Shown: piece after piece, positions 10,212 through 19,330 of the stretch
How positions within the stretch are numbered: position 1 is the stretch's first letter
Layout of the letters: the number at the start of each line of letters is the position of its first letter
Origin: an uncultured Collinsella sp.
Lineage (GTDB): Bacteria > Actinomycetota > Coriobacteriia > Coriobacteriales > Coriobacteriaceae
Length of the DNA: 64,000 bases
Reading direction: 5' to 3'
Assembly (NCBI GenBank): GCA_902496455.1
Contig: CABVAY010000005.1
Coordinates: 1 to 64,000, forward strand
Notes under the pieces: generated by a model
What the model was told of the DNA's origin: nothing
The model's database searches: none
Seen by the model: the letters and a program-made list of their open reading frames with translations, nothing else
Made by a program: the position numbers and the translations under genes

Positions 10212-10532
10212 TTAACGAAGCGCCTGCTCCTCAACAAGCTGGTTAATCCTCCGACGCAGCTTCGAGATGCTCACCGTGTTACTGAACTCTCGATACAGGA
10301 GCAATACAATCACGTAGAGGAACACGAAGTTTGCCGGGCTCTCAAATCCCAAAAGTGAAGACAGCCAAAAGGCAACTTGAGGGAAAGCGGCCAGCACAAC
10401 GAAACTGAAGGCGAAGAAAAGCCAGAACACAGAATCCAGCACCTCAATCTGCGCTTTTCTCAGCTTCCTGATGACAAAATACAAAACCAAAAGCGCCCCG
10501 AGCAGGAGGACAGCCCTAAGCACAATAGACAC
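10212..10532 (-). CDS. DUF2304 small membrane protein (second copy)
   Basis: This 106-aa protein has an N-terminal helix, the segment AQIEVLDSVFWLFFAFSFVV, a third helix (NFVFLYVIVLLLYREF) and a coiled-coil tail (SKLRRRINQLVEEQAL), the DUF2304 layout. The GTG start has AGGTGA upstream. It follows the GT2 gene by about 7 bp and precedes the other DUF2304 gene. The two are only distantly alike, which suggests a heteromeric pair rather than a recent duplication. A role with the GT2 in handling polyprenyl-phosphate sugars is inferred from context. Confidence 0.72.
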   Translation of the reverse strand: MSIVLRAVLLLGALLVLYFVIRKLRKAQIEVLDSVFWLFFAFSFVVLAAFPQVAFWLSSLLGFESPANFVFLYVIVLLLYREFSNTVSISKLRRRINQLVEEQALR

Positions 10533-10539
10533 TGTTCAA

Positions 10540-11232
10540 TCACCTAAACCACTGAACGAAGAGAATGGAGATGCAAGCGCGAGCCATATAGGCAATCGAT
10601 TTAGGGATGTTCAAATAGCTCTCCCCTGCCTGCCTCTCACGCATCTCAACCTGAACTTCACGAACCTTAGCACCCTTCTTAATCAGGTACGAAATAGACT
10701 CGGGCTCTGGGTTCAAAGAGTCGTCGTTTGCAAAACGCTCAATCATCTTCCTGTTAAACATGCGCATGCCAGAAGTCGGATCTGCGACTCGCTTGCCGGT
10801 AGTGAGCTTGATCGCAACCGTAATGATGCGCGAGCCGAGCATGCGTGCAGAAACCTCTTTGCACTTGTTTACAAAGCGCGAGCCGATAACAATGTCGGCG
10901 TCCTCGGCGATCGCAAGGTCGAGCATCTTGGACATATACTCCGGGCAATGTTGGCCGTCTGCATCAAACTGCAAGGCATAGTCATACCCATTGCGCAGCG
11001 CGTACTTCATCCCCGTCTGGAATCCAACTGTAAGACCAGAATTGACCGGAAGAGTGACATGATTGTAGCCACGGTCGAGACAGATTTGCTCAGTTGCATC
11101 CTTGGAACCGTCGTTTACCACGAGATAATCGATATCGGGCACAACAGAAACAAGCTCGTCAACTGTTCTCTCTAGAGATTCTTCCTCGTTATACGCTGGC
11201 ACAATTACCAACACTTTTTTACTATTCAACAT
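10540..11232 (-). CDS. polyprenyl-phosphate-type GT2 glycosyltransferase
   Basis: This protein of about 230 aa belongs to the DPM1/GtrB-like part of GT2. It starts KKVLVIVPAYNEEESLERTV, has FDADGQHCPEYM (catalytic metal-binding DAD) near residue 90 and VADPTSGMRMFNRKM near 150, the typical polyprenyl-phosphate sugar synthase signature. It should attach a sugar to a polyprenyl phosphate on the cytoplasmic face. In-frame starts exist at 11253 (TTG), 11247 (ATG) and 11232 (ATG), and I chose the last because it begins just before the first beta strand. It is upstream of two DUF2304 genes and DUF2142, forming one cassette. Confidence 0.85.
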   Translation of the reverse strand: MLNSKKVLVIVPAYNEEESLERTVDELVSVVPDIDYLVVNDGSKDATEQICLDRGYNHVTLPVNSGLTVGFQTGMKYALRNGYDYALQFDADGQHCPEYMSKMLDLAIAEDADIVIGSRFVNKCKEVSARMLGSRIITVAIKLTTGKRVADPTSGMRMFNRKMIERFANDDSLNPEPESISYLIKKGAKVREVQVEMRERQAGESYLNIPKSIAYMARACISILFVQWFR

Positions 11233-11271
11233 CCGCCAATCTCTCATAGACAACTCAACAAGAACTCGCCG

Positions 11272-12108
11272 CTACAATTGGTTGCTCTCCTGTCCTCGGC
11301 GATAGAATTTAAACAACAGCCTCGCAATAAAAGAAGGCCAAAACCGCTCGAGCATCGCGAGGTCCTCCTTTTCTCGCGTGTCATCCTTAATTAAGGCAGA
11401 TGTCTCAGATTCTTGATGAATACGGTGGTGCATCAACACCTTGGAATCATAGTAAAAAGCACCAGGCAGCTTTGAAAAGCGCTCCCATGCCGCCCAATCG
11501 AGATTCGAGCGGAATTCTGCAATAAACGGAGGCATAGGCAACTTGCTCATATTCAACGTTACGGACGGGCAACAAATTGCAGATCCACAAGACAGAATTC
11601 TCCTACGCATCCATCTGGAGGTAGCAAATCTTCCGTCCCTAACGGGAGTAAGCATCAGGCGTTTGATTCGAAGTAGCTGGTTATCGTCAACCTTGGCACC
11701 ATTCCTCAACTCACCATAGTTGGTAAAGAAGATGAGCAGATTGTCCATCTTATTCGCAGCAGTTAGAAGATGAGCCGCGTACTCAGGCTCATAGGTATCG
11801 TCCTGGTGCGCAACGGTGACAAGAGAAGTGTCAGCGCAACTTACTGCGTAATTCCAATCATCAGCGATCCCAGGATTTCCGTCCCGAACGTACAACTTAA
11901 CGGAGTATCGCTTAGCAAGCTCACGCGTTGCATCGCACGGAGTCGAAGTGGCAATCAACACGTTGGTCTTTACAGTCTGCGCAAGCAAGGATTGAAGGCA
12001 CTCCTCAAGAAAGGGGCTCTCTTTGTACGCGCAGAGCGCAAAGGTATGGTCAGAGGGACCAAATGTCATGAATCGCTCCCATTTAATCGTATAGGCATGC
12101 CTGTTCAT
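11272..12108 (-). CDS. GT2 glycosyltransferase
   Basis: This 278-aa transferase begins MNRHAYTIKWERFMTFGPSD and runs into FALCAYKESPFLEECLQSLL, a GT-A nucleotide-binding start. It has VTVAHQDDTYEPEY (QDD as metal-binding motif) near residue 100 and a basic C-terminus. The ATG at 12108 has AAAGGTGA at good spacing. A longer frame reaching 12213 would overlap the divergent flippase gene and is unlikely. It starts 87 bp from the plus-strand flippase, so the gap is a divergent promoter region. It lies just upstream of the polyprenyl-phosphate GT2. The acceptor is unknown. Confidence 0.8.
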   Translation of the reverse strand: MNRHAYTIKWERFMTFGPSDHTFALCAYKESPFLEECLQSLLAQTVKTNVLIATSTPCDATRELAKRYSVKLYVRDGNPGIADDWNYAVSCADTSLVTVAHQDDTYEPEYAAHLLTAANKMDNLLIFFTNYGELRNGAKVDDNQLLRIKRLMLTPVRDGRFATSRWMRRRILSCGSAICCPSVTLNMSKLPMPPFIAEFRSNLDWAAWERFSKLPGAFYYDSKVLMHHRIHQESETSALIKDDTREKEDLAMLERFWPSFIARLLFKFYRRGQESNQL

Positions 12109-12194
12109 TATACGTTCACCTTTGCACTCGTTGAAAAGGGCACTAAAATTACTAAGGTCTTTCGAACGAACGCTTCGCACGAGAAGGGAGCTGC

Positions 12195-13421
12195 ATGCCC
12201 AACGTCCCCGCACCCTTGAGCACGAAAAAGAACGCGCTCTGGAACGCCGCTGGTTGCATTTTTTACCTTGGATGCCAGTGGCTTACAACCGTCCTGGTCG
12301 TTGTTCTGTCGACCGACTACAACAATTCCGGAGCGCTTGCATTTGCCATGTCCGTTGGCAGCATGTTTGCCTCCATCAGCCTATATAAAATGAGGACCTA
12401 CCAGGTTTCCGACATTTCCTGCGAGCATTCCGCAAAAGACTATATTGGCTTTCGCTTCGTATCGATCTTATTCAGCTTGATCATGAGCTGCATCTACGTC
12501 GCTGCGATCAGCGACAACGTTTCCTTCCTGATCGCCACTTTTGTATTCCTCGTTTTTAAAATCGATGAGACCTTTGTCGACGTGCTCTACGGAGTCGACC
12601 AAAAGGGACAGCGCATGGACTACATCGGCAAATCCCAGTTCATGCGCGGAGTGCTATCCCTCGTCGGCTTCGTCGCCCCACTTGTAACGATCCACTCGCT
12701 GCCCGCCGCGATCATCGGCATGGCGTTTTGCTGCATGCTCGTGACCCTCTTCTACGATCTCCCCCACGCAAGACGATTTGGGGATATCAAGCCCAGCTTC
12801 GCTCACGAACATCTTGTCGAACTCGGAAAAGCATGTCTTATGCCGACAATCGCCAATTTCTTAGCAACGTCCATCGTTTCCATTGTCCGTCAACGCTACG
12901 GCGTTCTTGCCGGACAAGAACTCCTAGGAATTTACGCCAGCATCGCGACTCCCGCAGTTCTTATACAGGCAGGCGCGACGTATCTCTACAGTCCACTTAT
13001 TGGCACCCTAGCACACTCTTTGCAAAATGGGGGCGCAACAGCTTTCAAGAAGAGCTTCTTCAAGGTATTCGGCTTGCTCTTTGCATGCATGGCAATAGTT
13101 ACGATCGGATTCTCATTCGTTGGTGGTCCCCTGCTCGAACTCGTTTACGGAAACAAAATCGAGTCCTATATGTGGATATTCCCATATGTTCTTGGAGCCA
13201 CAACGTCAATCGCCATCCTGCTCTACGTAAACGACTCCCTCCTCATTATGCGCGACGGAGTCACCCAGATTGTCATCAACGCTCTTGCATTTGCCGTCAT
13301 CGTCCTTACGGCGGACCACCTTATCACCGCCTTCGATATGAACGGCATCAACGTTGCCATTATTGCCGCATGCGTTCCCGCAGCGGTTACGGGTGCCATC
13401 AGAATTGCCACGAGCAAATAG
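12195..13421 (+). CDS. polysaccharide flippase (Wzx/MATE-like)
   Basis: This 408-aa protein is built of about 12 hydrophobic helices. It starts MPNVPAPLSTKKNALWNAAG and continues into GCQWLTTVLVVVLS, as Wzx-type exporters do. It probably moves undecaprenyl-linked oligosaccharide units across the membrane. AAGGGAG precedes the ATG. It is divergent from the GT2 at 11272-12108 and lies among polysaccharide genes, which supports the call. Length is normal for the family. The assignment is by topology, opening sequence and context. Substrate cannot be inferred. Confidence 0.75.
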   Translation: MPNVPAPLSTKKNALWNAAGCIFYLGCQWLTTVLVVVLSTDYNNSGALAFAMSVGSMFASISLYKMRTYQVSDISCEHSAKDYIGFRFVSILFSLIMSCIYVAAISDNVSFLIATFVFLVFKIDETFVDVLYGVDQKGQRMDYIGKSQFMRGVLSLVGFVAPLVTIHSLPAAIIGMAFCCMLVTLFYDLPHARRFGDIKPSFAHEHLVELGKACLMPTIANFLATSIVSIVRQRYGVLAGQELLGIYASIATPAVLIQAGATYLYSPLIGTLAHSLQNGGATAFKKSFFKVFGLLFACMAIVTIGFSFVGGPLLELVYGNKIESYMWIFPYVLGATTSIAILLYVNDSLLIMRDGVTQIVINALAFAVIVLTADHLITAFDMNGINVAIIAACVPAAVTGAIRIATSK

Positions 13422-13711
13422 GCTTCGTCGTCCGCCCCTCCCAACATACCGCCGCAAGCCGCTCCCTTAGCCACACGGGCACTTCGCTCGAAACACACCT
13501 AAATGCTGGCAGCATTTGATTGCACTGGAGACACACACGTATGGCTTCAGGAGTGGTTGTGTGAAGGGCGCGAGAGGGTGGACGTTGGTCTAACCGTGAC
13601 GACGCAGGTTTGTTGTGTTCGGAGTTTGGTGGATGGTCCTCCGAGTCCATGGTGACTATATTCCCTTTCTTTGTTAGAATCATAGCTTGTTAATAATGCT
13701 TTGGAGAACAG
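13422..13711. other. intergenic stretch without a recognised gene
   Basis: Only short, unsupported frames are present on either strand. Near the right end TTGTTAGAAT resembles an extended -10 box at about 13671-13679, some 30 bp upstream of the GT8 start, with no good -35. Nothing else is recognised. Confidence 0.4.
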
Positions 13712-14701
13712 ATGAATATTCTATATACGGTCAATGAGGCATTTGTACCGCAGCTTGCAGCTTCAGTTGCTTCTGTTTGTGAGAACTCGTCTCCCGATGA
13801 CGCAATCCACTTTTTCGTGTTCTGCGACAAGGTGTCACAGACGTCGAAAGAGACGCTGCGTTCTTTTTTGAATAAGTATTGTGTCGAGATTGATTTTATT
13901 GATATCGATGGTTTCATGGATGCTGGCTGCATTGACTTTGATACGCAGGGTTGGAATGAAATCGTACTCTCTAGGCTGCTGTTGGCAAGGTTTTTGGGCA
14001 GCGATATTCAACGCGTTCTGTATCTTGACGCAGACACAATGGTCAGGGGGAGCCTCAAGGAGCTCTGGGACGCTCCGCTGAATGAGCGCGGCTGCATAAT
14101 TGGTGCATGTCCTGAGCCAACTGTATCGCCGAAACGCATGAAGGCCCTTGGACATGGAGGTAAGCCGTACTTTAATGCCGGAGTCCTTTTGATTGACCTT
14201 GAGTCCTGGCGTAGTAATGAGATTGAAAAGCAGCTTCTAGAGTGTCTGAAAGAGCGGGGAGCCGAGCTTTTTGCGAACGATCAGGATGCGATAAATCTTG
14301 TCCTTGATGACCGAATCATGCCTCTTCCAGTAAAGTATAATTATTGCAACTCCTTCTATTATTATCCGCTTTCGATGTTGAAACGGGTCTCCCCTTGGTT
14401 CGATCCCGACCCACGCCTGTATTCCGACTGGATAAGCAACCCCGTTATCGTGCATTTCCTTGGCGAGGACCGTCCTTGGAGATTGGGCAACACGCATAGG
14501 TATTCAAATGAGTATCTCCAGAACCTCTCTTTGACTCCATGGAAGGGGCAAGGCATGGAAGATGGATGGCATTTCTACTATGCCGCTTGGTCTCTTTTCA
14601 ATATGCTGACCGGTCCTTTCCCAATGTTTAGATACCGCCTTATTACAAATATGATTCCCTCTGTTATGAGGCTGCGCGCAAGAGGTAGGAGGAATCGCTG
14701 A
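13712..14701 (+). CDS. GT8 glycosyltransferase
   Basis: This 329-aa enzyme belongs to glycosyltransferase family 8 (LPS galactosyl/glucosyltransferase type). It begins MNILYTVNEAFVPQLAASVASV, where the second strand reads like the usual IxxxxDxxYxxxLxVxxxSI. The metal-binding motif is VLYLDADTMV near residue 110. YFNAGVLLIDLESWR and a late H in VHFLGEDRPW are also present, as expected. The ATG has GGAGAACAG in front. It is a single plus-strand gene between the flippase and three hairpins. It presumably adds one hexose to the local glycan. Confidence 0.88.
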   Translation: MNILYTVNEAFVPQLAASVASVCENSSPDDAIHFFVFCDKVSQTSKETLRSFLNKYCVEIDFIDIDGFMDAGCIDFDTQGWNEIVLSRLLLARFLGSDIQRVLYLDADTMVRGSLKELWDAPLNERGCIIGACPEPTVSPKRMKALGHGGKPYFNAGVLLIDLESWRSNEIEKQLLECLKERGAELFANDQDAINLVLDDRIMPLPVKYNYCNSFYYYPLSMLKRVSPWFDPDPRLYSDWISNPVIVHFLGEDRPWRLGNTHRYSNEYLQNLSLTPWKGQGMEDGWHFYYAAWSLFNMLTGPFPMFRYRLITNMIPSVMRLRARGRRNR

Positions 14702-14903
14702 TGGCGGGACATTTAGACCGCACTTCTGAGGCTACTCCTGTTACGGAAGAGCTATCAGTTAAACAGAATATGGTTTGATATTCAAGGTTGCAGATTCGTG
14801 CACATTACAGTAGTGAACAAATGTTCAGGGCGAGCCACGATTGATGTATACTCAAGTTGAGCATGGGACGCATCTGGCAGCGCCCTCCGCCGTTTAGCTT
14901 TCG

Positions 14904-14975
14904 TGGCGCTTTCGCGCCATACGACAGCCGTCTCGACATGGGCGGCTGTCGTTATATTACGGGCCTAGAGCCCGC
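14904..14975 (+). terminator. row of short hairpins after the GT8 gene
   Basis: Three hairpins follow one another: TGGCGC/GCGCCA with a TTTC loop (14904-14919), ACGACAGCCG/CGGCTGTCGT with a 12-nt loop (14921-14952), and GGGC/GCCC (about 14961-14973). A TATATT follows the second rather than a clean T-run. They may terminate the GT8 transcript or be a remnant repeat. Confidence 0.4.
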
Positions 14976-15178
14976 TACTTGCTCAGAATGGCCTCTGTCT
15001 ATTTCATACGTTTTGTTTACTATTATTTTCAGCCGATAATTCTGATCCCAAAGTATTCTGTGCTTATATATAATTGGTGATTGCTGTAATCTTTAGCGGT
15101 AATAACACTTCTTGACATCTCCTATGAAAGACTGTCAGAAATTCTCAACAATATAAGATTAAATAAATAGCCAAAAAA

Positions 15179-15218
15179 CTAGAGCCGATATGCAACTAAA
15201 TTTGCATATCGGCTCTAG
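15179..15218 (-). terminator. intrinsic terminator of the amidase gene
   Basis: CTAGAGCCGATATGCAA pairs perfectly with TTGCATATCGGCTCTAG across a 6-nt loop. Read on the minus strand the stem is followed by GTTTTTTGG, and it lies 17 bp after the amidase stop, a textbook Rho-independent terminator. Confidence 0.85.
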
Positions 15219-15234
15219 AACGTCTGCACACCCA

Positions 15235-17718
15235 TTACATGCACAAAACATCAAGGACAATTGCATTTAAGCCTTCGCCATAACCTTTACCAGGAACAGC
15301 CCAACGTCCATTTAGGTCCGTCGTCTTGGGAGCACACCCACGGGAAACAAGATTAAAGCGTGGGTCAATACACGGATTATTCAAAGGCTCAGTTGTTGCG
15401 TACGCTTTTAAATGCTGCGTCTGAACCCTAAGCCCTTCTCTAACGGAAGAAAAAGTATATCCGGGATTTCCAGGGCCAGTGGCTCCAACACCACCGAAAT
15501 TGCACTGGTTTGCCTGGACCAAATTTCCGAATCTTAAATAGCCCGTCTCTTTCATGACTTGAGCATATAAAACTTCAGGACATACTCCCTCAAATGAGGC
15601 TTCTTCGTAAAGAATCTTACAAAACTCATCAATAGAGGTGCTGCCTTTGCTTTTATACACGCTTGTTGGATAAGTTTGCTTACCAACAGTCCTACTGTAA
15701 TGAGCGGCAGCATCCTCGTAAGAAGTGAAAGACGAGGACATTATATAGCCCTCAAATCCGGTCATGCTCGAACCATTACGGTGCTCTTTCATCCCATATT
15801 CGAGATAGTGGCAATAATACGCTTTTAAATTACTTCCGTAAGCCTTTCTAAGATCGAGATATCTCGTTTTATAACTATAAACGTCGAACGCCTCGGAGCC
15901 GCGGCGGCCCTCCGACATGCCGTAGTTGATGAAGTGCCGCAGGACGGCCGAGTCGTCGACCATAGTCACGCCGCCGTAGGTCGACTTGGTGAAGGCCTTC
16001 TCGACGTCTCCGTTGCGGGGGAGGTAGTACTCGGGGTCGTAGACGGGAGCGTAGTCCACGCCGCCCGCCTTGGTTGCGGCGCCCTTGAGCTTCGAGCAGC
16101 CGGTAGCGTGGCGCCCCTCCTTCTTGCCGTACATAAGGTAGTGCGAGTAGTAGCTGGCGAGGTCGGTGCCAAAGGCGGCGCGGAGATCGGGGTACTCATT
16201 GTAGTAGCTCTGCACGTCGAACGCCTCGGAGCCGCGGCGGCCCTCCGACATGCCGTAGTTGATGAAGTGATCCAGGGCCCTATCTTTGCTTCCGTTTGCC
16301 CATTCATTAACATCTGGATACTTATTAAGATAGTAGTCGGCATCGAAAACAGACGAATAATCAAGCCAAGATGATTTGGGGAACTGCGCGATGATGGCGT
16401 CTGCATCAGCTTCTCCAAGACGCTTGCACCCGGCATCACTAAAGTACTTGTTCGCATCGCCCCAATTGGAAATAAATCCGTGTTCGATCAAAATACCGGG
16501 GATTCCAGCTTCACGAGCACAACGAATAACAGCGAATTCGTCGCCCACCTGCATCTGAAAGACACCACGGTTTGTAAGTCCGAGAGCAACAAGATTGTTC
16601 TGAACCTTCTGGGCCAGTTCGTACGAAACCTGGGTATAGTCAGCCCCGTTCACGGTAGGCGAATACACCTCGGCACCATGGGCTGCGGACGAACCTGAAT
16701 TGATATGGAAACTGATATAGGCCTGGGCGCCCTGATTGACGCAACGCTGAACGCGGTAAAGGAAGTCGCTGCTACCGTAGCTGCCCGACTGCTCACGAGC
16801 GAGAATTACCTTAAATCCGTAGTTCTCAAGCTTGGTCTTACACGCGCTAACAATCTTCCAAGTAAGGTCGGCTTCACTCTTCCCGTTGCCCTGAGCGCCA
16901 GGATCGGATCCACCGTGACCGGCATCAAGTGCGATCACACGAACATTTTTACGAGCTGAACGGGAATCGGCGCTATAAGCTGCAATGCCACTATCACCTT
17001 CAGAACCGGAAAGTGCCTCTTCAATAGAGAAAGCCTCGACAGGATTGCCGTTCTCATCGGCATAGTAGACTGACAAATCATCGGAATTGTCAATGTAATC
17101 AGAAGAAGTAGACGAATTGACTACGTTAAAGCTGTAATCCTCAGACGAGAGATCCACTGAATAGATTGCGTTCGAATCCTTCACCTGATACGTAATACCG
17201 GTTAAAAAATACCGCGCTACCAACAAATCTTGTCCGAATGTAAAGCCCGCAGCATTCCCAGCGAAGGCCGAAGCTTCAATGGAGCGCTGTTCGCCAGAAT
17301 CGCTGACGAATGATAGGGACGCAGAGGTCAAAACATCGGAGTCAGATGCAGTTGCGAACGCCGCCTCTTGCATAGCACCCAACGAAAGAGAGGGCTGCGC
17401 AATGTACAAGTATTGAAAAGAGGCATCGACAGAGGAGGAATCGTAAGATTGAGCCGGCTGAGCGGCCGATTCGACTTCCGAATTACAAGAGTCGGCTTCG
17501 GCGGTCTTCTCAGTAACCTCACAAGGGTCGGCTTCGGCGGTCTTCTCAGTATCCTCGGAAACGAAATCCGAAAATGAAGAGGAGCTAGAGGTCTCGGCTT
17601 CATTATTTGAAAGCGAGGAAAACTCAACTGCATAGGCCGACGAAACGGGAGCAAGGAATGAAGAGGAAACCAGAACAGCGGTAACCAAATTAGCGACTGC
17701 GCAACGAACTTTTTTCAT
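15235..17718 (-). CDS. secreted amidase with cell-wall repeats and a C-terminal glucosaminidase-like domain
   Basis: This 827-aa exported murein hydrolase has several parts. A signal peptide covers residues 1-30, then an acidic Ser/Glu region with a short tandem repeat (VTEKTAEAD) near 50-75. An Amidase_3 domain spans about 259-443: IALDAGHGGSDPGA supplies zinc His, and FHINSG and LIEHGFISN complete the site. Repeats of the DADYYLNKYPDV / EYPDLRAAFG type fill 450-660. A final domain (EASFEGVCPEVLYAQVMKET, QANQCNFGGVGA) resembles glucosaminidase/lysozyme-like hydrolases. It should cut the stem-peptide linkage and perhaps the glycan in wall remodelling. A 56-bp exact DNA repeat inside it bounds a GC-rich island (see finding). 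Confidence 0.88.
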   Translation of the reverse strand: MKKVRCAVANLVTAVLVSSSFLAPVSSAYAVEFSSLSNNEAETSSSSSFSDFVSEDTEKTAEADPCEVTEKTAEADSCNSEVESAAQPAQSYDSSSVDASFQYLYIAQPSLSLGAMQEAAFATASDSDVLTSASLSFVSDSGEQRSIEASAFAGNAAGFTFGQDLLVARYFLTGITYQVKDSNAIYSVDLSSEDYSFNVVNSSTSSDYIDNSDDLSVYYADENGNPVEAFSIEEALSGSEGDSGIAAYSADSRSARKNVRVIALDAGHGGSDPGAQGNGKSEADLTWKIVSACKTKLENYGFKVILAREQSGSYGSSDFLYRVQRCVNQGAQAYISFHINSGSSAAHGAEVYSPTVNGADYTQVSYELAQKVQNNLVALGLTNRGVFQMQVGDEFAVIRCAREAGIPGILIEHGFISNWGDANKYFSDAGCKRLGEADADAIIAQFPKSSWLDYSSVFDADYYLNKYPDVNEWANGSKDRALDHFINYGMSEGRRGSEAFDVQSYYNEYPDLRAAFGTDLASYYSHYLMYGKKEGRHATGCSKLKGAATKAGGVDYAPVYDPEYYLPRNGDVEKAFTKSTYGGVTMVDDSAVLRHFINYGMSEGRRGSEAFDVYSYKTRYLDLRKAYGSNLKAYYCHYLEYGMKEHRNGSSMTGFEGYIMSSSFTSYEDAAAHYSRTVGKQTYPTSVYKSKGSTSIDEFCKILYEEASFEGVCPEVLYAQVMKETGYLRFGNLVQANQCNFGGVGATGPGNPGYTFSSVREGLRVQTQHLKAYATTEPLNNPCIDPRFNLVSRGCAPKTTDLNGRWAVPGKGYGEGLNAIVLDVLCM
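15881..16269 (-). repeat. 56-bp exact direct repeat within the amidase gene
   Basis: The 56 bases at 15881-15936 recur unchanged at 16214-16269, 333 bp (111 codons) apart and in frame. Both encode the HFINYGMSEGRRGSEAFDV segment of the cell-wall repeats. The DNA between and including them is markedly GC-richer than the rest of the gene. Confidence 0.9.
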
Positions 17719-18087
17719 ATATGCACTCCCAACAAATTAACTTAAATCTAAAAAGTAAACTTTAACCAAACAAATTTGAACTCGAATAATTGTAATTGAA
17801 TTACTTGACCTACTGGGGAACGCGGCAGAAATGTTAGACAGTGTTTTCTGCCAACAGAGTCCTTGCCTATATCGCAGTGAAGGAGCATCCGTTCTTGGAT
17901 GGCAACAAGCGCTCTGCAGCGGCGTTCTTCATTCACTTCCTCGATAAGAACGGAGTTCTCAGAGACGGAGAGACTCCGTGCCGAAGCTGGTGAGAATCGC
18001 CGGGCAGCAGGCGAAGCTGAGGAAGACAGCGTAGGGGAATCGCGATTACGAATTTACACACCGCACAGGACTTGGCCCAACAATGGC
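17719..18087. other. intergenic stretch with a Fic-gene scrap
   Basis: Between the amidase start and the acyltransferase end no intact gene is seen. The left part (17719-17860) is AT-rich and probably contains the amidase promoter. The right part contains the Fic-domain fragment at 17865-17980. Confidence 0.5.
17865..17980 (+). pseudogene. fragment of a Fic-domain gene
   Basis: One frame reads AVKEHPFLDGNKRSAAAFFI and then HFLDKNGVLRDGE before breaking up. It contains the Fic active-site motif HPFxDGNKR and nearly matches the C-terminal end of the intact RhuM-Fic gene (LVVKDHPFMDGNKRSAAALF). No start or upstream domain remains. It is a truncated second copy. Confidence 0.85.
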
Positions 18088-19176
18088 CTACCTTAGCAAA
18101 GAAACCCCTGCAATCTTGTCACACAAAACATCAAACGCCCTACCCGGATGCTTGAACATCACCCGATACAGAACCTGTCGAACTGCCTCGACGCAGGACG
18201 CGGCAACATACACGCCGGTCACCACGAGCACAACCGACAGCAGCCCCCACGCCGTGTGGCAGTGAGAAAACACAAGCACGTTCTTCCAAAGTAATTCCTG
18301 CATATAACCGCTGTCCGTAGCAAGGTATACGCCAAACGACAACGTGGCCAAGTAATTGACAGCAGGCCAATGCGCAGGTTGAGCGTTAAAGACAAACAAG
18401 CACACCGGAAGTGCGATCGCAAGCGACAAGAGGCTTGCAGGATTAGTCACCACCGATCCGTACACGCTGGAAGCGAAAGCGCTCAAAAGGAGCACGTCCT
18501 TTTGAGCCACAAAGTAGCAAACGTACACAGCAACGTACGAAAGAACGGGCAGCGCCAAAACCCTCGCATCCGCCCCGCCGCGATAATGCCACTTAAACCA
18601 ACACGTCACGCACGCGATCACGACCGTCTGACCCGTCAGGGAGGAAACAAAGCCGCCAATTGTCGAATACGGCACAACGGGCAAGACGCCATATAGCACG
18701 ATCAGCAGCATGCAGAGCTCGCCCAGCCGCCGGCTCGTCAGGGCACGCAACCCGTCGAACAGATAGGGCGCCACAAGAATCAGCAGAATATACACCGTAG
18801 GAAACCACCACAGCGAGGCGAGCGGGGCAAAGACGGCAGCCATCAGCTCTTCAGCTTGCAGACCATCCCCCGCCTTAAACACACCGAAGAACAGGACGAG
18901 CGGCACACTGTAAAAGAGCATTTGTCCCAGCAGGGTCCAAGCCCTTCGCAGCTGACCCTTAAGTGTCAGTTGCGCGTCGGCCAGATACCACACCGTGATG
19001 ATAAAAAACACGGCAACGGCAATACGCCCCGAGGGATACAGCACGCCGTGCAGCACCATGCGCGTAAGTGTTCCCGGAAAAACAGAAATGGGCTCAGCAT
19101 TATGAATCACGAAATGATGAGCCACTATGAACCACATCGAGATGATGCGCAGAAGCTCAACCTTTGAATTGCGCAC
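18088..19176 (-). CDS. acyltransferase family 3 membrane protein
   Basis: This 362-aa integral membrane protein with about ten hydrophobic helices starts RNSKVELLRIISMWFIVAHH, the hallmark of acyltransferase-3 (OafA/OafB-type) enzymes with the catalytic His in the first helix. These enzymes transfer acetyl or other acyl groups to surface polysaccharide. The start is GTG at 19176. GGGAT precedes it, a weak ribosome site. It stands alone between the Fic scrap and an IS256 remnant and fits the polysaccharide context. A second acyltransferase-3 gene lies at 31622. Confidence 0.85.
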   Translation of the reverse strand: MRNSKVELLRIISMWFIVAHHFVIHNAEPISVFPGTLTRMVLHGVLYPSGRIAVAVFFIITVWYLADAQLTLKGQLRRAWTLLGQMLFYSVPLVLFFGVFKAGDGLQAEELMAAVFAPLASLWWFPTVYILLILVAPYLFDGLRALTSRRLGELCMLLIVLYGVLPVVPYSTIGGFVSSLTGQTVVIACVTCWFKWHYRGGADARVLALPVLSYVAVYVCYFVAQKDVLLLSAFASSVYGSVVTNPASLLSLAIALPVCLFVFNAQPAHWPAVNYLATLSFGVYLATDSGYMQELLWKNVLVFSHCHTAWGLLSVVLVVTGVYVAASCVEAVRQVLYRVMFKHPGRAFDVLCDKIAGVSLLR

Positions 19177-19330
19177 TTTTGATCATCCCAAACTCTCCCC
19201 CATCACCGTGCAACTTTTATAAGTCGCTAACGTGTCCTGCATACTAACAATTTAGCCAATTACACATGGAGGGCAAGTTGTGTCACGAATAGTGGCGTAA
19301 GCCCCTCCAGGGCCGTCGTCGACCGATATC

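Larger units (their letters stand above)
14702..15234. other. AT-rich gene-free stretch
   Basis: No gene is supported between the GT8 gene and the amidase. The stretch contains three consecutive short hairpins at 14904-14975 and a perfect intrinsic terminator at 15179-15218, listed separately. The remainder is AT-rich with no ribosome site followed by a credible frame. Confidence 0.5.

Noticed and set aside
17481..17560. CRISPR-like short direct repeats in the amidase gene
   Set aside because: The two copies encode the in-frame peptide repeat VTEKTAEAD. There are only two and no spacer structure.
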